A stretch of DNA of 64,000 nucleotides from contig NC_017025.1 of the NCBI RefSeq assembly GCF_000455605.1, positions 1,054,001 through 1,118,000 on the forward strand. Direction: 5' to 3'. The DNA comes from Flavobacterium indicum GPTSA100-9 = DSM 17447. GTDB taxonomy: Bacteria > Bacteroidota > Bacteroidia > Flavobacteriales > Flavobacteriaceae. Position 1 is the stretch's first letter; each line of letters starts with the position of its first letter. Under the pieces are notes generated by a model that saw nothing but the letters and a program-made list of their open reading frames with translations, was not told where the DNA came from and ran no database searches. Position numbers and translations under genes: made by a program. Below are positions 1 through 9,974 of the stretch, piece by piece.

Positions 1-163
1 TGTCTTCGTATTCTTTAATTATATTATAGGAATTGTCTTTACTTCCTCCGTCAATAATTAAAAATTCAAAATTATTGTACGTTTGAGAAATTACACTATC
101 AATGGTTTCTTTTAAACCAAGATCGTTGTTATAATTAACAGTTATTACCGAAATTTTACTCAT
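1..163 (-). CDS. Glycosyltransferase family 2, N-terminal part (runs off the left edge)
   Basis: Only the first 54 codons are inside the window. They begin MSKISVITVNYNN and continue to an IIDGGSKDNS segment, the nucleotide-binding start of GT-A fold family 2 glycosyltransferases (WcaA-like). It would transfer a sugar from a nucleotide-sugar donor at the cytoplasmic membrane face during polysaccharide assembly. It ends the minus-strand polysaccharide run and starts 1 bp from the fcl stop, so it is probably co-transcribed with fcl and gmd. Acceptor and donor cannot be told from this fragment. Confidence 0.8.
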   Translation of the reverse strand, partial: MSKISVITVNYNNDLGLKETIDSVISQTYNNFEFLIIDGGSKDNSYNIIKEYED

Positions 164-164
164 T

Positions 165-1088
165 TTAAGAATTGAATTTGGTTTTATATACGTTTTCAAT
201 TCCTTCTTTTAAAGAAATTTTATATTCCCAACCTAAATTTTTTAATTTGGAAACATCCATTAATTTTCTTGGAGTACCATCTGGTTTTTCAGTATTAAAA
301 TAAATAGTGCCTTTAAAACCTACTATATCTTTAACTAGAAGTGCTAAATCTTTAATTGAAATTTCTTTTCCTGAACCAATATTGACAAATCCACGGTCAT
401 TATAATTTTCCATTAAAAACACGCAGGCATCGGCCATATCGGTTGCATGTAAAAATTCTCTCAAAGGCGTTCCAGTTCCCCAAACTTCTACTTTTTCTTC
501 ATTGTTCAATTTGGCTTCATGAAATTTTCTTAATAACGCTGGAAGTACATGCGAATTTTGTAGATCATAATTATCATTGAAACCATACAAATTCGTTGGC
601 ATTACAGAAATGAAATTGCAACCATATTGATCTCTGTACGCATCGCACATTTTTATACCTGCAATTTTTGCAATCGCATAAGGTTCATTAGTTTCTTCAA
701 GTAAACCTGTTAAAAGATATTCTTCTTTTAAAGGTTGTGGCGCCAATTTTGGATAGATACACGAAGAACCTAAAAACATTAATTTTTTAACATTATTCAA
801 ATAACTGTGATGAATTACATTATTCTGAATCATCATGTTTTCATAAATAAATTGGGCTCTATAGGTATTATTTGCTACAATTCCACCCACTTTGGCTGCT
901 GCAAGAAAAACATATTCAGGTTGTTCATCAGCAAAGAAATTTGCAACGGCAATCTGATTTGTTAAATCTAACTCATTTGAAGTTTTGGTAATAATATTTG
1001 TAAAACCTTTTTCAATTAAATTAGCAACAATAGCACTTCCTACCATACCTCTATGGCCAGCAACATATATTTTTGAATCTTTATTCAT
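165..1088 (-). CDS. fcl: GDP-L-fucose synthase
   Basis: 307 residues, the usual length. It converts GDP-4-keto-6-deoxy-mannose to GDP-L-fucose by 3,5-epimerisation and NADPH reduction. The extended-SDR Rossmann motif GHRGMVG is at residues 11-17, the SSC catalytic segment at about 108-110 and the Tyr-x3-Lys pair at 137/141 (YAIAK). The start codon overlaps the last base of the gmd stop, so the two are translationally coupled and supply GDP-fucose to the glycosyltransferases of this locus. Confidence 0.93.
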   Translation of the reverse strand: MNKDSKIYVAGHRGMVGSAIVANLIEKGFTNIITKTSNELDLTNQIAVANFFADEQPEYVFLAAAKVGGIVANNTYRAQFIYENMMIQNNVIHHSYLNNVKKLMFLGSSCIYPKLAPQPLKEEYLLTGLLEETNEPYAIAKIAGIKMCDAYRDQYGCNFISVMPTNLYGFNDNYDLQNSHVLPALLRKFHEAKLNNEEKVEVWGTGTPLREFLHATDMADACVFLMENYNDRGFVNIGSGKEISIKDLALLVKDIVGFKGTIYFNTEKPDGTPRKLMDVSKLKNLGWEYKISLKEGIENVYKTKFNS

Positions 1089-2176
1089 TAGTTGAAATTC
1101 TTAATCAGTTTTTCTTTTTTAAATAAATCAACATCTGCAGCCATCATTTCTTTTACTAACATTTCAAGTGTATATTTTGGTGACCACCCTAATTTAGTTT
1201 TAGCTTTTGTATTATCACCAATAAGCAAATCAACTTCAGTTGGTCTAAAATACGTTGGATCAATTTGAATTACTTTTTGCCCCACTTTAAACTCAAATTC
1301 TGAATTTGAAATAGATTTTACGATTCCTACTTCATCAACACCTTCGCCTTTAAATTCCAGTTCTACACCTACTTCTTTAAAAGCCATAATTATAAAATCG
1401 CGAACAGTAGTAGTAACTCCAGTTGATATTACAAAATCCTCAGGTTTATCTTGTTGTAAGATGAGCCACATGGCTTCAACATAATCTTTAGCATGTCCCC
1501 AGTCACGTTTAGCATCGATATTACCCATAAATAAGGAATCTTGTAATCCTAATGCCATTTGAGCAATTCCTCTTGTTATTTTTCTAGTAACAAAGGTTTC
1601 ACCTCTCAACGGACTTTCATGATTAAATAATATTCCATTACAAGCAAACATATCATAGGCTTCTCTATAATTTACGGTTATCCAATAAGCGTACATTTTT
1701 GCAACAGCATAGGGAGAACGCGGGTAAAAAGGCGTTGTTTCTTTTTGAGGAACTTCCTGAACTAAACCATACAATTCAGAAGTAGAAGCTTGATAAATTT
1801 TAGTTTTTTTGGTTAATCCTAAAAGACGTACTGCTTCTAAAATACGTAATGTTCCAATTCCATCTGCGTTTGCGGTGTATTCAGGTGTGTCAAAGCTCAC
1901 TTTTACATGACTCATGGCACCTAAATTATAAATTTCATCTGGTTGTGTTTCTTGAATAATTCTAATAAGATTGGTAGAATCACTCAAATCTCCATAATGT
2001 AATTTAAAATGTTGATTTTCAATATGTGGATCTTCGTATATGTGATCAATTCTTTGTGTATTGAATAATGAACTTCTTCTTTTAATTCCATGAACCATGT
2101 ATCCTTTTGAAAGTAAAAGTTCAGCTAAATAAGCTCCGTCTTGACCAGTAACTCCTGTGATTAATGCTGTTTTCAT
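1088..2176 (-). CDS. gmd: GDP-mannose 4,6-dehydratase
   Basis: 362 residues. It makes GDP-4-keto-6-deoxy-mannose, the substrate of the next enzyme, fcl. Visible motifs are GVTGQDG (NADP binding, residues 8-14), STSELYG (131-137, catalytic Thr/Glu region) and YAVAK (Tyr156, Lys160). The C-terminal part has the substrate-binding [20 protein letters not shown] segment near residue 186. It is followed directly by fcl. Together they commit mannose to fucose for surface glycans. Confidence 0.95.
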   Translation of the reverse strand: MKTALITGVTGQDGAYLAELLLSKGYMVHGIKRRSSLFNTQRIDHIYEDPHIENQHFKLHYGDLSDSTNLIRIIQETQPDEIYNLGAMSHVKVSFDTPEYTANADGIGTLRILEAVRLLGLTKKTKIYQASTSELYGLVQEVPQKETTPFYPRSPYAVAKMYAYWITVNYREAYDMFACNGILFNHESPLRGETFVTRKITRGIAQMALGLQDSLFMGNIDAKRDWGHAKDYVEAMWLILQQDKPEDFVISTGVTTTVRDFIIMAFKEVGVELEFKGEGVDEVGIVKSISNSEFEFKVGQKVIQIDPTYFRPTEVDLLIGDNTKAKTKLGWSPKYTLEMLVKEMMAADVDLFKKEKLIKNFN

Positions 2177-2186
2177 TTTAATTTGT

Positions 2187-3296
2187 TTAATTGTTAAAAA
2201 AACAATTTATTTTTTCTATTACGCGTTCTGCCTCTTCGATTGTTGTGGCATATGATATTGGTAAACTTAATGTAGTTTTATGAATCTCCTCACTTATTGG
2301 AAATTTCATTCCCTTAAAATAGTTTTGATATCCTTCTTGATGATTTGGTGAAACCGGGTAATGAATTTCAGTATGAATGTTATTTTCTACTAAATATTCT
2401 TTTAATTCATCTCTTTTGTTAGTTCTAATGTTGTAGATATGATAAACATGATATCCATTTGTAATTTCTACGGGTTTGATTACTTTATCAGTTAATTTGT
2501 TTTGATAAATTTCAGCAATTTTTCTTTTATGTAATGTAATTTTATCTAAATGAGGAAGTTTAACATTTAAAAAAGCAGCTTGAATTTCGTCTAATCTTGA
2601 ATTTAAACCGGTGTATTTATTGTAATATTTTTTTTCAGACCCGTAATTTCTTAATGCTTTTAATTTTTCAAATAAAACTTCATTAGAAGTAATTATGGCA
2701 CCAGCATCACCTAGAGCACCTAGATTTTTTGTTGGGTAAAAACTAAAAGCTCCAATATTACCAAATGTTCCTGCTTTTTTACCTTTAAACGATGCACCGT
2801 GTGCCTGAGCACAGTCTTCAATTATTTCTAAATTATAGTTTTCAGCAATAGCTTCGATAGCATCCATTTGAGCGATTTGTCCGTATAAATGAACCACCAT
2901 TATTGCTTTTGTTTTTGAAGTAATTTTTTCTTCAATTAGTTTTTCATCAATATTGTAAGTATTACTGTTAGGTTCAACTAAAACAGGAATATGTCCCGCA
3001 TTAATTATCGCTAATATACTGGCAATATACGTGTTGGAAGGTACTAAAATTTCAGAACCTGGAGGAAAATCAAAGGCAACTAAACCTAACTGAAGTGCAT
3101 CTAATCCATTAGCTACTCCTACACAATATTTAGCACCACAATATGAGGCAAAATTGTCTTCAAAAGTTTTTACTTCATTTCCTAATACATACCAACCACT
3201 TGCTAAGAATGAATGGAACTTTTCTTTAAATTCCAATTCAAATTCTTTATTCAGTTTATTTAGATTTTCGTAAGCAATTTTATCTGTATGGTTCAT
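2187..3296 (-). CDS. DegT/DnrJ/EryC1/StrS-type PLP sugar aminotransferase (FdtB/QdtB-like)
   Basis: A sugar-nucleotide transaminase of the VioA/FdtB group: 369 residues from the ATG at 3296 (a start 21 bases further upstream, at 3317, is possible). The PLP aspartate region EDCAQAHGA and the Schiff-base lysine in [13 protein letters not shown] are present. Its start overlaps the end of the FdtA-like ketoisomerase gene. That pairing suggests amination at C3 of a dTDP-3-keto-6-deoxyhexose to give dTDP-Fuc3N or dTDP-Qui3N. The N-acetyltransferase of that pathway is not obvious nearby. Exact sugar product is inference. Confidence 0.85.
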   Translation of the reverse strand: MNHTDKIAYENLNKLNKEFELEFKEKFHSFLASGWYVLGNEVKTFEDNFASYCGAKYCVGVANGLDALQLGLVAFDFPPGSEILVPSNTYIASILAIINAGHIPVLVEPNSNTYNIDEKLIEEKITSKTKAIMVVHLYGQIAQMDAIEAIAENYNLEIIEDCAQAHGASFKGKKAGTFGNIGAFSFYPTKNLGALGDAGAIITSNEVLFEKLKALRNYGSEKKYYNKYTGLNSRLDEIQAAFLNVKLPHLDKITLHKRKIAEIYQNKLTDKVIKPVEITNGYHVYHIYNIRTNKRDELKEYLVENNIHTEIHYPVSPNHQEGYQNYFKGMKFPISEEIHKTTLSLPISYATTIEEAERVIEKINCFFNN

Positions 3297-3645
3297 AAAT
3301 ATAGTCTTTAGGGTCATAATATTCAGATGCTAAAACTAATAATACCGCATCTTTTGAGAATTCATACATCCAATGATAATCTTCAGGATATAAAAACAAA
3401 CATTTTTCTGGATGATCTAATACAAATTCTTCAATTTCATTGCCATTGTCATTTCCTATTTTACATGAACCATGTATACATATTGCTGCTTGAATTGTTT
3501 TATGATGTCTATGTTTTCCTCTAACGGAGTCATCAACATTATAAATGTAAAACACTCTTTTTATATCAAAAGGAATGTTTTTTTCTAAAACACTTAATGA
3601 GCCTCTTTTTTCATGAAAGGAATGGATATGTATAAGCTTAGGCAT
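3280..3645 (-). CDS. FdtA/QdtA-type dTDP-4-keto-6-deoxyglucose 3,4-ketoisomerase (WxcM-like cupin)
   Basis: 121 residues, a single double-stranded beta-helix (cupin). It carries the family hallmarks KRVFYIYNV near residue 29 and [11 protein letters not shown] near 42-52, whose histidines include the catalytic base; the small size excludes RmlC. It isomerises the 4-keto to a 3-keto sugar, which the overlapping downstream transaminase then aminates. It overlaps the glycosyltransferase gene upstream by 8 bp. Fuc3N versus Qui3N stereochemistry cannot be decided by eye. Confidence 0.85.
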   Translation of the reverse strand: MPKLIHIHSFHEKRGSLSVLEKNIPFDIKRVFYIYNVDDSVRGKHRHHKTIQAAICIHGSCKIGNDNGNEIEEFVLDHPEKCLFLYPEDYHWMYEFSKDAVLLVLASEYYDPKDYIYEPYR

Positions 3646-4666
3646 ATATTTTTATTATTAATTTTCGAATAAACTTAGGTATAAAACCATAGTTGATTTT
3701 TTTAATCCTATTTTCATTTACTCTATTAAATACTATTTTTTCTTTTAATAAAGTAGCTACCAATGAATTTGATTTGTATCGTGTGGAATTGTCTTGATTG
3801 ATTCCTAAATTATTGTTTTTGTTTTCAATTAAGTTCCAATAATACAAATATAATAAATCAAGATTAGATTGAGAATTTACTTTATATTCATTAAATCCAT
3901 TTGTAGCCCATTTTTTTGATAATATCTTGAAATGATGAAAATGATAAAATATTATTTTTTCATTATTGGAGTAAAATTCATCATTTTTTTTGGAAATAGT
4001 ATAATTATTTATATTCCAAGGTGCTAAACCGGTTGTGTTATCATTTAAACTGTATAATTCATTTGGAAATAAATTACTCCATTTATCTAAGTATTTTTGA
4101 TCTGCAAAACGGTCATTCTTTTCGTCAAATTCATCACCACACCAATTGATACAATCTTTTTTCCACTCATTTAGACATTCTAATCCGATTGAATTATTTT
4201 TAAATATTTGAAAACTTACATTGAAAATACCGTATTTTTCTAAATGTAATAACTCTTTTGAAAATTTATGTGGTGTAACAATTATAGAGTAATCGTTTAA
4301 TTTGTCAAATATTTTTTTAGGGTCATCTAAAAATAATATATCAGCATCTAATGAACAAATATGGGGTAGGTTGTACTTTTTTAATAAAAAAAGTGGTAAA
4401 CAAGGACTTAGAGTAAAATAATATTCAATTCTACTTCTATTAGATTTAGCTTCTTTCAAATGAACATCATTTTCTTCTATTTCATTTAATTTAAGCAATT
4501 TAATTTCTTTGTAGGTGTTTTTATTTTTTAAGAAATAATCATGTGTAAAATCGTCTAAACACAAAATGTACAATTCAAATTCTTGATTGTATTTTTTTAA
4601 TGAATTATAAAGAACAAGACCTCTAGATAAATAATTTTTATCAAAATATGTAGTTAAATATAGCAT
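3638..4666 (-). CDS. Putative glycosyltransferase with GT-A fold (nucleotide-diphosphosugar transferase type)
   Basis: 342 residues. The N-terminus reads LTTYFDKNYLSRGLVLYNSL, the start seen in GT8/GT24-like and eukaryote-like nucleotide-sugar transferases. A metal-binding DxD lies in CSLDADILFLDD at about residue 104. The C-terminus is basic, suggesting peripheral membrane association. It sits between fdtA and another glycosyltransferase with tiny gaps. Donor and acceptor are unknown. Confidence 0.7.
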   Translation of the reverse strand: MLYLTTYFDKNYLSRGLVLYNSLKKYNQEFELYILCLDDFTHDYFLKNKNTYKEIKLLKLNEIEENDVHLKEAKSNRSRIEYYFTLSPCLPLFLLKKYNLPHICSLDADILFLDDPKKIFDKLNDYSIIVTPHKFSKELLHLEKYGIFNVSFQIFKNNSIGLECLNEWKKDCINWCGDEFDEKNDRFADQKYLDKWSNLFPNELYSLNDNTTGLAPWNINNYTISKKNDEFYSNNEKIIFYHFHHFKILSKKWATNGFNEYKVNSQSNLDLLYLYYWNLIENKNNNLGINQDNSTRYKSNSLVATLLKEKIVFNRVNENRIKKINYGFIPKFIRKLIIKIYA

Positions 4667-4673
4667 TGAAATC

Positions 4674-5651
4674 TTATTTTTTAGGTTTGTTTTTCTTGAA
4701 AAAAGCTACAATTCCATAAGGAAGAGGGAACAAAAGTACTGATTTTAAAATTTTTTTTGTTTTCTTTTTGAGATACTTTTTACTAAGCTTTCCAAAATAG
4801 TCACCTTTACCTGAGTAGCCTAATTGCATGGCTTCGGTTACATTTTTAAGTTCTTTTATTTCAATGGTTTCAAATGTAGGTTCATTATTTTGTAACGGTG
4901 GAACCATATTAATTTTTGCATGAGTAGCATTAATTGACTCAATATGATTTGAATAAGATGGGTTAGGGTACAAGCAAAGCCAATTATTTAAAACCATCAC
5001 TGCTTGCCATCTTATAGCCCAAGAATCTACTTTTCCAAAAATTTGATCTTTCAACATGCCTTCCATGTCATAAGCACCATAAGTGTTAAATGCGTGCATT
5101 TTATTGTTTTTTTCTAATTCTTTGTATAAAAATACCGCATCTTCATTAAATTTATTCCAACGGTCTTTCCAGGTTCCCCATCCCCAAGTATCGGGCATAT
5201 TTGTGAAAAAATAAGTAGGAAATTCTTTTCCACAGGCAAAGAAATTACATGAACCAATTTCTCCTACATTTTTAAAATCTTTGTACCTGTTTAATGAATC
5301 ATTCATATAAGCTAAAAAGAAGGGCGAAAGAATTAAATCATCTTCAAGTACAATTAATTTTTCATGTTCCAAGAAAACAGTATTTAAACCATCAATTATT
5401 GAACGGGCTAAACCTTTGTTTTTTGTTTGTATTGTTATTTTAACTTCTTTAAATCGGTTTTCCGATGAAATAATTTGTTGAACTAATTTGTTTTTACTTT
5501 TATTCTCTTCAGAACTATTCTCTTTTAAGCCATCACAAAAAATATACAAAACACTATCAATAGCTTCTTTATTTTTTGACAAAGAATCTAAAACCGCTTG
5601 GGTGTGCTCGGGACGATTGTAAGTGAATAAAAGAATGGGTGCTAAACTCAT
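4674..5651 (-). CDS. GT-A glycosyltransferase (GT2/GnT-I-like)
   Basis: 325 residues. It begins APILLFTYNRPEHTQAVLDS and has an acidic IVLEDDLILSPFF motif near residue 100, the metal/nucleotide-binding signature of GT2- and GT13-like transferases. WGWGTWKDRW near residue 157 is typical of this bacterial subgroup. The C-terminal tail is lysine-rich. It is one of at least three sugar-adding enzymes in this minus-strand operon. Specificity unknown. Confidence 0.78.
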   Translation of the reverse strand: MSLAPILLFTYNRPEHTQAVLDSLSKNKEAIDSVLYIFCDGLKENSSEENKSKNKLVQQIISSENRFKEVKITIQTKNKGLARSIIDGLNTVFLEHEKLIVLEDDLILSPFFLAYMNDSLNRYKDFKNVGEIGSCNFFACGKEFPTYFFTNMPDTWGWGTWKDRWNKFNEDAVFLYKELEKNNKMHAFNTYGAYDMEGMLKDQIFGKVDSWAIRWQAVMVLNNWLCLYPNPSYSNHIESINATHAKINMVPPLQNNEPTFETIEIKELKNVTEAMQLGYSGKGDYFGKLSKKYLKKKTKKILKSVLLFPLPYGIVAFFKKNKPKK

Positions 5652-5655
5652 AAAA

Positions 5656-7248
5656 TTAGTTCTTTGTTAAGTTATATCCATTTAAATAACTAGCAAATAA
5701 TTCAGAATAATTAAAATTATTTGATTTTAAATGAGTTAAGTAGTTATCATTATAAGTAGCTCCATTAAATGAATGTAAAAGTTTCATAATTTCAGTGTCA
5801 TCAAACGTAGCCAATTTATCTAAATACGCCTGGTAGTAAAAACTATAAATTTGATTTTTATCGAAATTAATAGAAGTTTCTTTTTCTCCTTTTACAATGG
5901 CATAATATTCTTCAATACTATTACAGGTATGTACAAAATTAAAATTAACATACATATTATCATTTAAAGCTACTGTTGGAATATTGAAATAGGCCATTTC
6001 TAGCCCCACTGTTCCTCTATAAGTACAAATTAAGTCTGGTTTTAAATCAATAATATTGTTGTTTGAAACAGTTTCATCTAAGATATGAAAGTGTGCAACA
6101 TTAAAACTTTTCACTAAATCTATTGTTTTTTCTTTCGTTCCTTCGATACCATTTGGATGTGGTTTAATAAAAACAGAAGTATTTTCGATTGAAATTAAAT
6201 TTTGTAAAAGTTGTTCTAAATATTGATATAAATTTGGATAAAGTAATTGTCTATTAATGTGTTGAGAATCATAAAAACAATGCGGATAAATAATGATATT
6301 ACGTTTATTTATCTCAAATAATTTTTTAACATCTTCATTTAAAGCTTGAATTTTAAAGGCTGATGCTCTCATATAACTTGTAGCAGCATCAATTTTACCT
6401 GTAAATCGTGATGTAATAATGTTTTCAGCTGTTTTAAGTTGAGCTGATTTAATATCTTTATTGGGTGAAAATAAAGTATGATTGATTTGATGATAGGGAA
6501 AATCTTTAGTGATTTTTTGAATACGATAGGAAAAGGAACCTACAGTATAAACATCAATACCTTCCTCTAAACAAATTCTTGCGGTGATGCCATGTTCTAT
6601 ATAGGTAGTATAGGTATTTACTAATGCTTTAATAGGATGTTTACTCAGGGTCTCTTTAAAATTATAATAGATATTAAGCGCAATTTCTATGATTTTTTCG
6701 ATTTCATTATTTATTTCTTTTACATCAACTTGATGAAAATATCTCAAATAAGTATCGTAAATTAAATCGCCAACTTCTATTGATTCAAATTTTAATTTTA
6801 GTAAATCTTCCGGTGAATTTAAATTTTTTAATATTTCAGTTAATTTACTTTTTATTAAATTTTGATTTTCAAATACATCTTCACAATAAAAAATAACTTC
6901 GGAGTTTAATTTCCCTATTACTTTTTCTAATACAGGTTTTGATTTAAAAAATGAGGTTTTTTTTCTAAATTTTCCCCATCCAATATGCGCCGTCCAAGAA
7001 ACATCATAAAAATTTATTTTAAGATTTTTATCCTCGGCAATTGCTTTTGCAGAAGCTAATAACTTGACTAAATATTCATAATCTTTAACTAATTGAATTA
7101 AAACAATCCCTGTATTTTCATTAGGTGTATTAGGAATAAAATAAGTTAAGTCATTTGCAAACTGTTTTTTTGCAGATGTAAAGTTTCGTTGTTGGTATTT
7201 TGCCTTTTTTTTGGCTATTTTCTTTTTAATATAATTTATCATATTCAT
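5656..7248 (-). CDS. Putative GT-B-like surface carbohydrate biosynthesis protein
   Basis: 530 residues with no transmembrane segment. The C-terminal half has the GT-B/capsule-synthesis pattern: IIYPHCFYDSQH near residue 316, a SVFIKPHPNG motif near 358 and an RGTVGLEMAYFNIPTV motif near 413 (donor-binding glycines followed by a helix). These resemble polysialyl/Kdo-type capsule transferases. The gene abuts pseI (4 bp), so transfer of pseudaminic acid from the CMP-sugar is plausible, but that is inference. Confidence 0.6.
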   Translation of the reverse strand: MNMINYIKKKIAKKKAKYQQRNFTSAKKQFANDLTYFIPNTPNENTGIVLIQLVKDYEYLVKLLASAKAIAEDKNLKINFYDVSWTAHIGWGKFRKKTSFFKSKPVLEKVIGKLNSEVIFYCEDVFENQNLIKSKLTEILKNLNSPEDLLKLKFESIEVGDLIYDTYLRYFHQVDVKEINNEIEKIIEIALNIYYNFKETLSKHPIKALVNTYTTYIEHGITARICLEEGIDVYTVGSFSYRIQKITKDFPYHQINHTLFSPNKDIKSAQLKTAENIITSRFTGKIDAATSYMRASAFKIQALNEDVKKLFEINKRNIIIYPHCFYDSQHINRQLLYPNLYQYLEQLLQNLISIENTSVFIKPHPNGIEGTKEKTIDLVKSFNVAHFHILDETVSNNNIIDLKPDLICTYRGTVGLEMAYFNIPTVALNDNMYVNFNFVHTCNSIEEYYAIVKGEKETSINFDKNQIYSFYYQAYLDKLATFDDTEIMKLLHSFNGATYNDNYLTHLKSNNFNYSELFASYLNGYNLTKN

Positions 7249-7251
7249 TTA

Positions 7252-8277
7252 TTATAATGAAAATCGGTCGCCTTTTGAGTAATTTTTTGTTGCTTTTGTC
7301 CCTAATATTTCAGGTAAAAATTTAGGATGAAGCCCAAATCCAGGTCGAACAGAGCGTATGTTTTTTTCTGTGAATAGTTCTCCAATTTGGATGTCTTCAG
7401 CAACATAAAGCGATCTGGCAAATGCTTTACCACTGGCTTGTTTTTCGGTTAATTCATAGTTGACCGTTCCAATTGCTTTTTCAGCATTTCTAACCGCTTG
7501 TACCATTTCTGTAAATTCCATTTCATTCATTGAAAAAGAAGCATCTGGACCTCCAATACTTCGATCTAAAATAAAATGTTTTTCGATAATTTTAGCACCT
7601 AAAGCAGTAGCAACAACAGGTACTGTAGCGCCTATAGTATGATCGGAAAGGCCAGGGATAACATTGAATAGTTTTGAAAAATCTTGTATCATGATCAAAT
7701 TCGCTTCTTCAATAGGCGCTGGATAACTAGAAGTACATTTTAATAATGCAATATCGTTATTACCTACTTTTCGGCAGGTTTCTATGGCTAATTCAATATC
7801 TTCTTTTTCTGCAATTCCTGTAGAAATTATTATTGGTTTTCCTTTTGAGGCAACATATTCAATTAAAGGAATATCAGTTATTTCAAAAGAGGCAATTTTA
7901 TAGGCAGGTGTATTTAAATCTTCTAAAAAATCGACTGCTGATTTATCAAAAGGGGAGGAAAAGCAGATTAAACCTTCTTTTTTAGCTTCATCAAAAATTG
8001 CCTGATGCCAATCCCAAGGTGTGTAAGCTTCTTGATACAAATCATGTAATTTTCTACCTTCCCAAATAGTTCCATTGATAATAAAATCGGGTTTGTTTGA
8101 GTCTAAAGTAATAGTGTCTGCAGTATAGGTTTGTAATTTAATACAATCAGCCCCCGCTCTTTTGGCTGCTCTTACTGTTTCAAGAGCAGTTTCTAAACTC
8201 CCATTGTGATTGGCAGATAATTCAGCAATGATGAAAACCGGTGAGTTTTGATTTATTTGGAAATTATTTATTTTCAT
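7252..8277 (-). CDS. pseI: Pseudaminic acid synthase (NeuB/PseI family)
   Basis: 341 residues. It condenses 6-deoxy-AltdiNAc with phosphoenolpyruvate to make pseudaminic acid. The NeuB TIM barrel begins PVFIIAELSANHNG, followed by KLQTYTADTITLD. GLSDHTIG and the PseI-type IGGPDASFSM loop follow; the latter separates it from plain sialic acid synthases. The C-terminal SAF (antifreeze-like) domain contains RSLYVAEDIQ and RPGFGLHP. It overlaps the GNAT gene upstream by 14 bp. Confidence 0.9.
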   Translation of the reverse strand: MKINNFQINQNSPVFIIAELSANHNGSLETALETVRAAKRAGADCIKLQTYTADTITLDSNKPDFIINGTIWEGRKLHDLYQEAYTPWDWHQAIFDEAKKEGLICFSSPFDKSAVDFLEDLNTPAYKIASFEITDIPLIEYVASKGKPIIISTGIAEKEDIELAIETCRKVGNNDIALLKCTSSYPAPIEEANLIMIQDFSKLFNVIPGLSDHTIGATVPVVATALGAKIIEKHFILDRSIGGPDASFSMNEMEFTEMVQAVRNAEKAIGTVNYELTEKQASGKAFARSLYVAEDIQIGELFTEKNIRSVRPGFGLHPKFLPEILGTKATKNYSKGDRFSL

Positions 8278-9286
8278 TTGATAACGTATAAAGGTAACTT
8301 TCTATGTTCTGATACATCAATTTTTCTTTAAATGAATATCCCGCTTTTTCAAAAGCAGCTACAGAACTTTTATTATTTGTTTTAATATAGGCTTCTATAG
8401 GGCAATCTGGATTTTCAATTAAAAAATTTTCAGAAGCTAATTTAATCATTTTATAGGCATAATTTTTTCCTCTGTGATTTTTATCAATCGAAATTCCTAT
8501 TACAGCTTGATTGTTATTTTTTTGAATTCTAATTTGTCCAATATTTTGTTTGATATCATTTTCAAAAATAAACAAGTAACAATTACTATCATTTAATTTT
8601 GATGTAAACCAATTTACATGAGATTCATACGAAATGGTTGCTGTTTGGTATGAAAAATTTCGAACCAATTCATCATTGGCCCATTCAAAATATTGGTCGA
8701 CATCTAAATCCGTTGCTTTTCTAAAGTAGATAGTATCATTTATTTTGGAATGAAAAACAACATCATAATAGTTCCCATTAAACAAGCAATGTTCTTTTAA
8801 TCTCGCTTCTTCCTTAAATTTTGCTTGTTCTAAAGCAGTATATAAATGAGGCCTCAAGTCAAAAGCATAAGTGAAAATTTTATGTAAACGCAGTTCATTA
8901 AATGCTACTTTTTCAATTAAGTGTAAATAATTAATCCAAAATATGGAGAAATAGTCTTTTTCCAACTCCGTTTTCATGATAAAAGATATTTCTGCATTTT
9001 TATCAATCCAGTTGATGTGAACTAAACCACCGTATCCAACAAATTCCTTTTTATAAAAAAATGAAAACAATAATTGATTGGGATAATCTTGTTCAAATAA
9101 TTTAGCAACTACATTAGAAAAATAATTTTCTTGATCTACTACCGTTAGTGGTTTTGGTTGACGTAAATGAAAAATTTGTTCGTTTCTAATTTTCAAAATT
9201 GCATACTTGTCTTCCTCTCGAATTGGTTCAATATGAAAGTCTGAATTTTGAAAAGTCTGAATTGAAAGGCATTTATAATTCCTCAT
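8264..9286 (-). CDS. Tandem GNAT-domain acetyltransferase, probable PseH role
   Basis: 340 residues made of two GNAT folds in a row. The first, residues about 15-180, has a weak acetyl-CoA loop. The second, about 185-335, has a clear loop (SIDKNHRGKNYAYKMI) and an NNKSSVAAFEKAGY motif. A second-domain GNAT in a pse cluster fits N-acetylation of the 4-amino sugar (PseH). The N-terminal GNAT has no obvious assigned role. The gene overlaps both pseF and pseI, so it belongs to the pathway. No PseG-like hydrolase is fused to it. Confidence 0.7.
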   Translation of the reverse strand: MRNYKCLSIQTFQNSDFHIEPIREEDKYAILKIRNEQIFHLRQPKPLTVVDQENYFSNVVAKLFEQDYPNQLLFSFFYKKEFVGYGGLVHINWIDKNAEISFIMKTELEKDYFSIFWINYLHLIEKVAFNELRLHKIFTYAFDLRPHLYTALEQAKFKEEARLKEHCLFNGNYYDVVFHSKINDTIYFRKATDLDVDQYFEWANDELVRNFSYQTATISYESHVNWFTSKLNDSNCYLFIFENDIKQNIGQIRIQKNNNQAVIGISIDKNHRGKNYAYKMIKLASENFLIENPDCPIEAYIKTNNKSSVAAFEKAGYSFKEKLMYQNIESYLYTLSNENK

Positions 9287-9974
9287 TTAAAAAAAACATT
9301 TTATATTTTAATTCGGCTAATTTCCAGTCGATTATATTGTCTATATCCTGAGTCAAATGTTCTTCTATTTCAATACCTAGTGTATTTTTAGTTCTGAGAG
9401 ATTTTGTGATTTTAAATGTTTTAATATTAAATGTATAAAACATACCCGCATCATGAAATGCAGCTGTTAAATCCTGAGTTCGCACACTATTATTTTCCTC
9501 AAAATAAGGAGCAATTAATTCATTAGTTACTTTTAAAGCCCTTTGAATTGGATGTCCGTATTTTACAATTGGAAAAACACAATCTAATTTTGAATTTTCA
9601 ATTTTTTTAAAACTTTCTATTAACAAGTCCTCTGTTAAAAATGGACTACAGGGATACACACAGATGGCGTTATCAAATACTTGTCCGTTTTCTTCTAATT
9701 TTTCTATAACTTCGAGTAAAACATCTGCAGTTGTAGCAAAATCATCACTGTTTTTATTCGAACGAAGAAAAGGTACTTTAGCCCCATATTCAATTGCTAT
9801 TTTTGCAATTTCTTCATCATCAGTTGAAATAATTATTTCATCGAATAAATTACTTCTTTTTAAAATTTCAATGGGGTAAGCGATGATAGGTTTACCTAGA
9901 AAGTTTTTGATGTTTTTTCTTGGGATTCTCTTACTTCCTCCACGAGCTGGAATAATAGCAATATTTTTGGACAT
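9273..9974 (-). CDS. pseF: Pseudaminic acid cytidylyltransferase
   Basis: 233 residues, normal for PseF/NeuA. It activates the nonulosonic acid with CTP to CMP-Pse. The N-terminal nucleotide-binding motif IPARGGSKRIPRKNI is at about residues 7-21. CVYPCSPFLTEDLL near 106 and the DAGMFY segment (family H/DAGQFY) near 175 agree with PseF. It overlaps the GNAT gene by 14 bp at its end and starts 1 base after the PhyH gene. Confidence 0.9.
   Translation of the reverse strand: MSKNIAIIPARGGSKRIPRKNIKNFLGKPIIAYPIEILKRSNLFDEIIISTDDEEIAKIAIEYGAKVPFLRSNKNSDDFATTADVLLEVIEKLEENGQVFDNAICVYPCSPFLTEDLLIESFKKIENSKLDCVFPIVKYGHPIQRALKVTNELIAPYFEENNSVRTQDLTAAFHDAGMFYTFNIKTFKITKSLRTKNTLGIEIEEHLTQDIDNIIDWKLAELKYKMFFLNEEL

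Noticed and set aside
8264..9286. PseG-GNAT fusion as the call for the double GNAT protein
   Set aside because: The N-terminal half shows a GNAT pattern, not the GT-B hydrolase fold of PseG.
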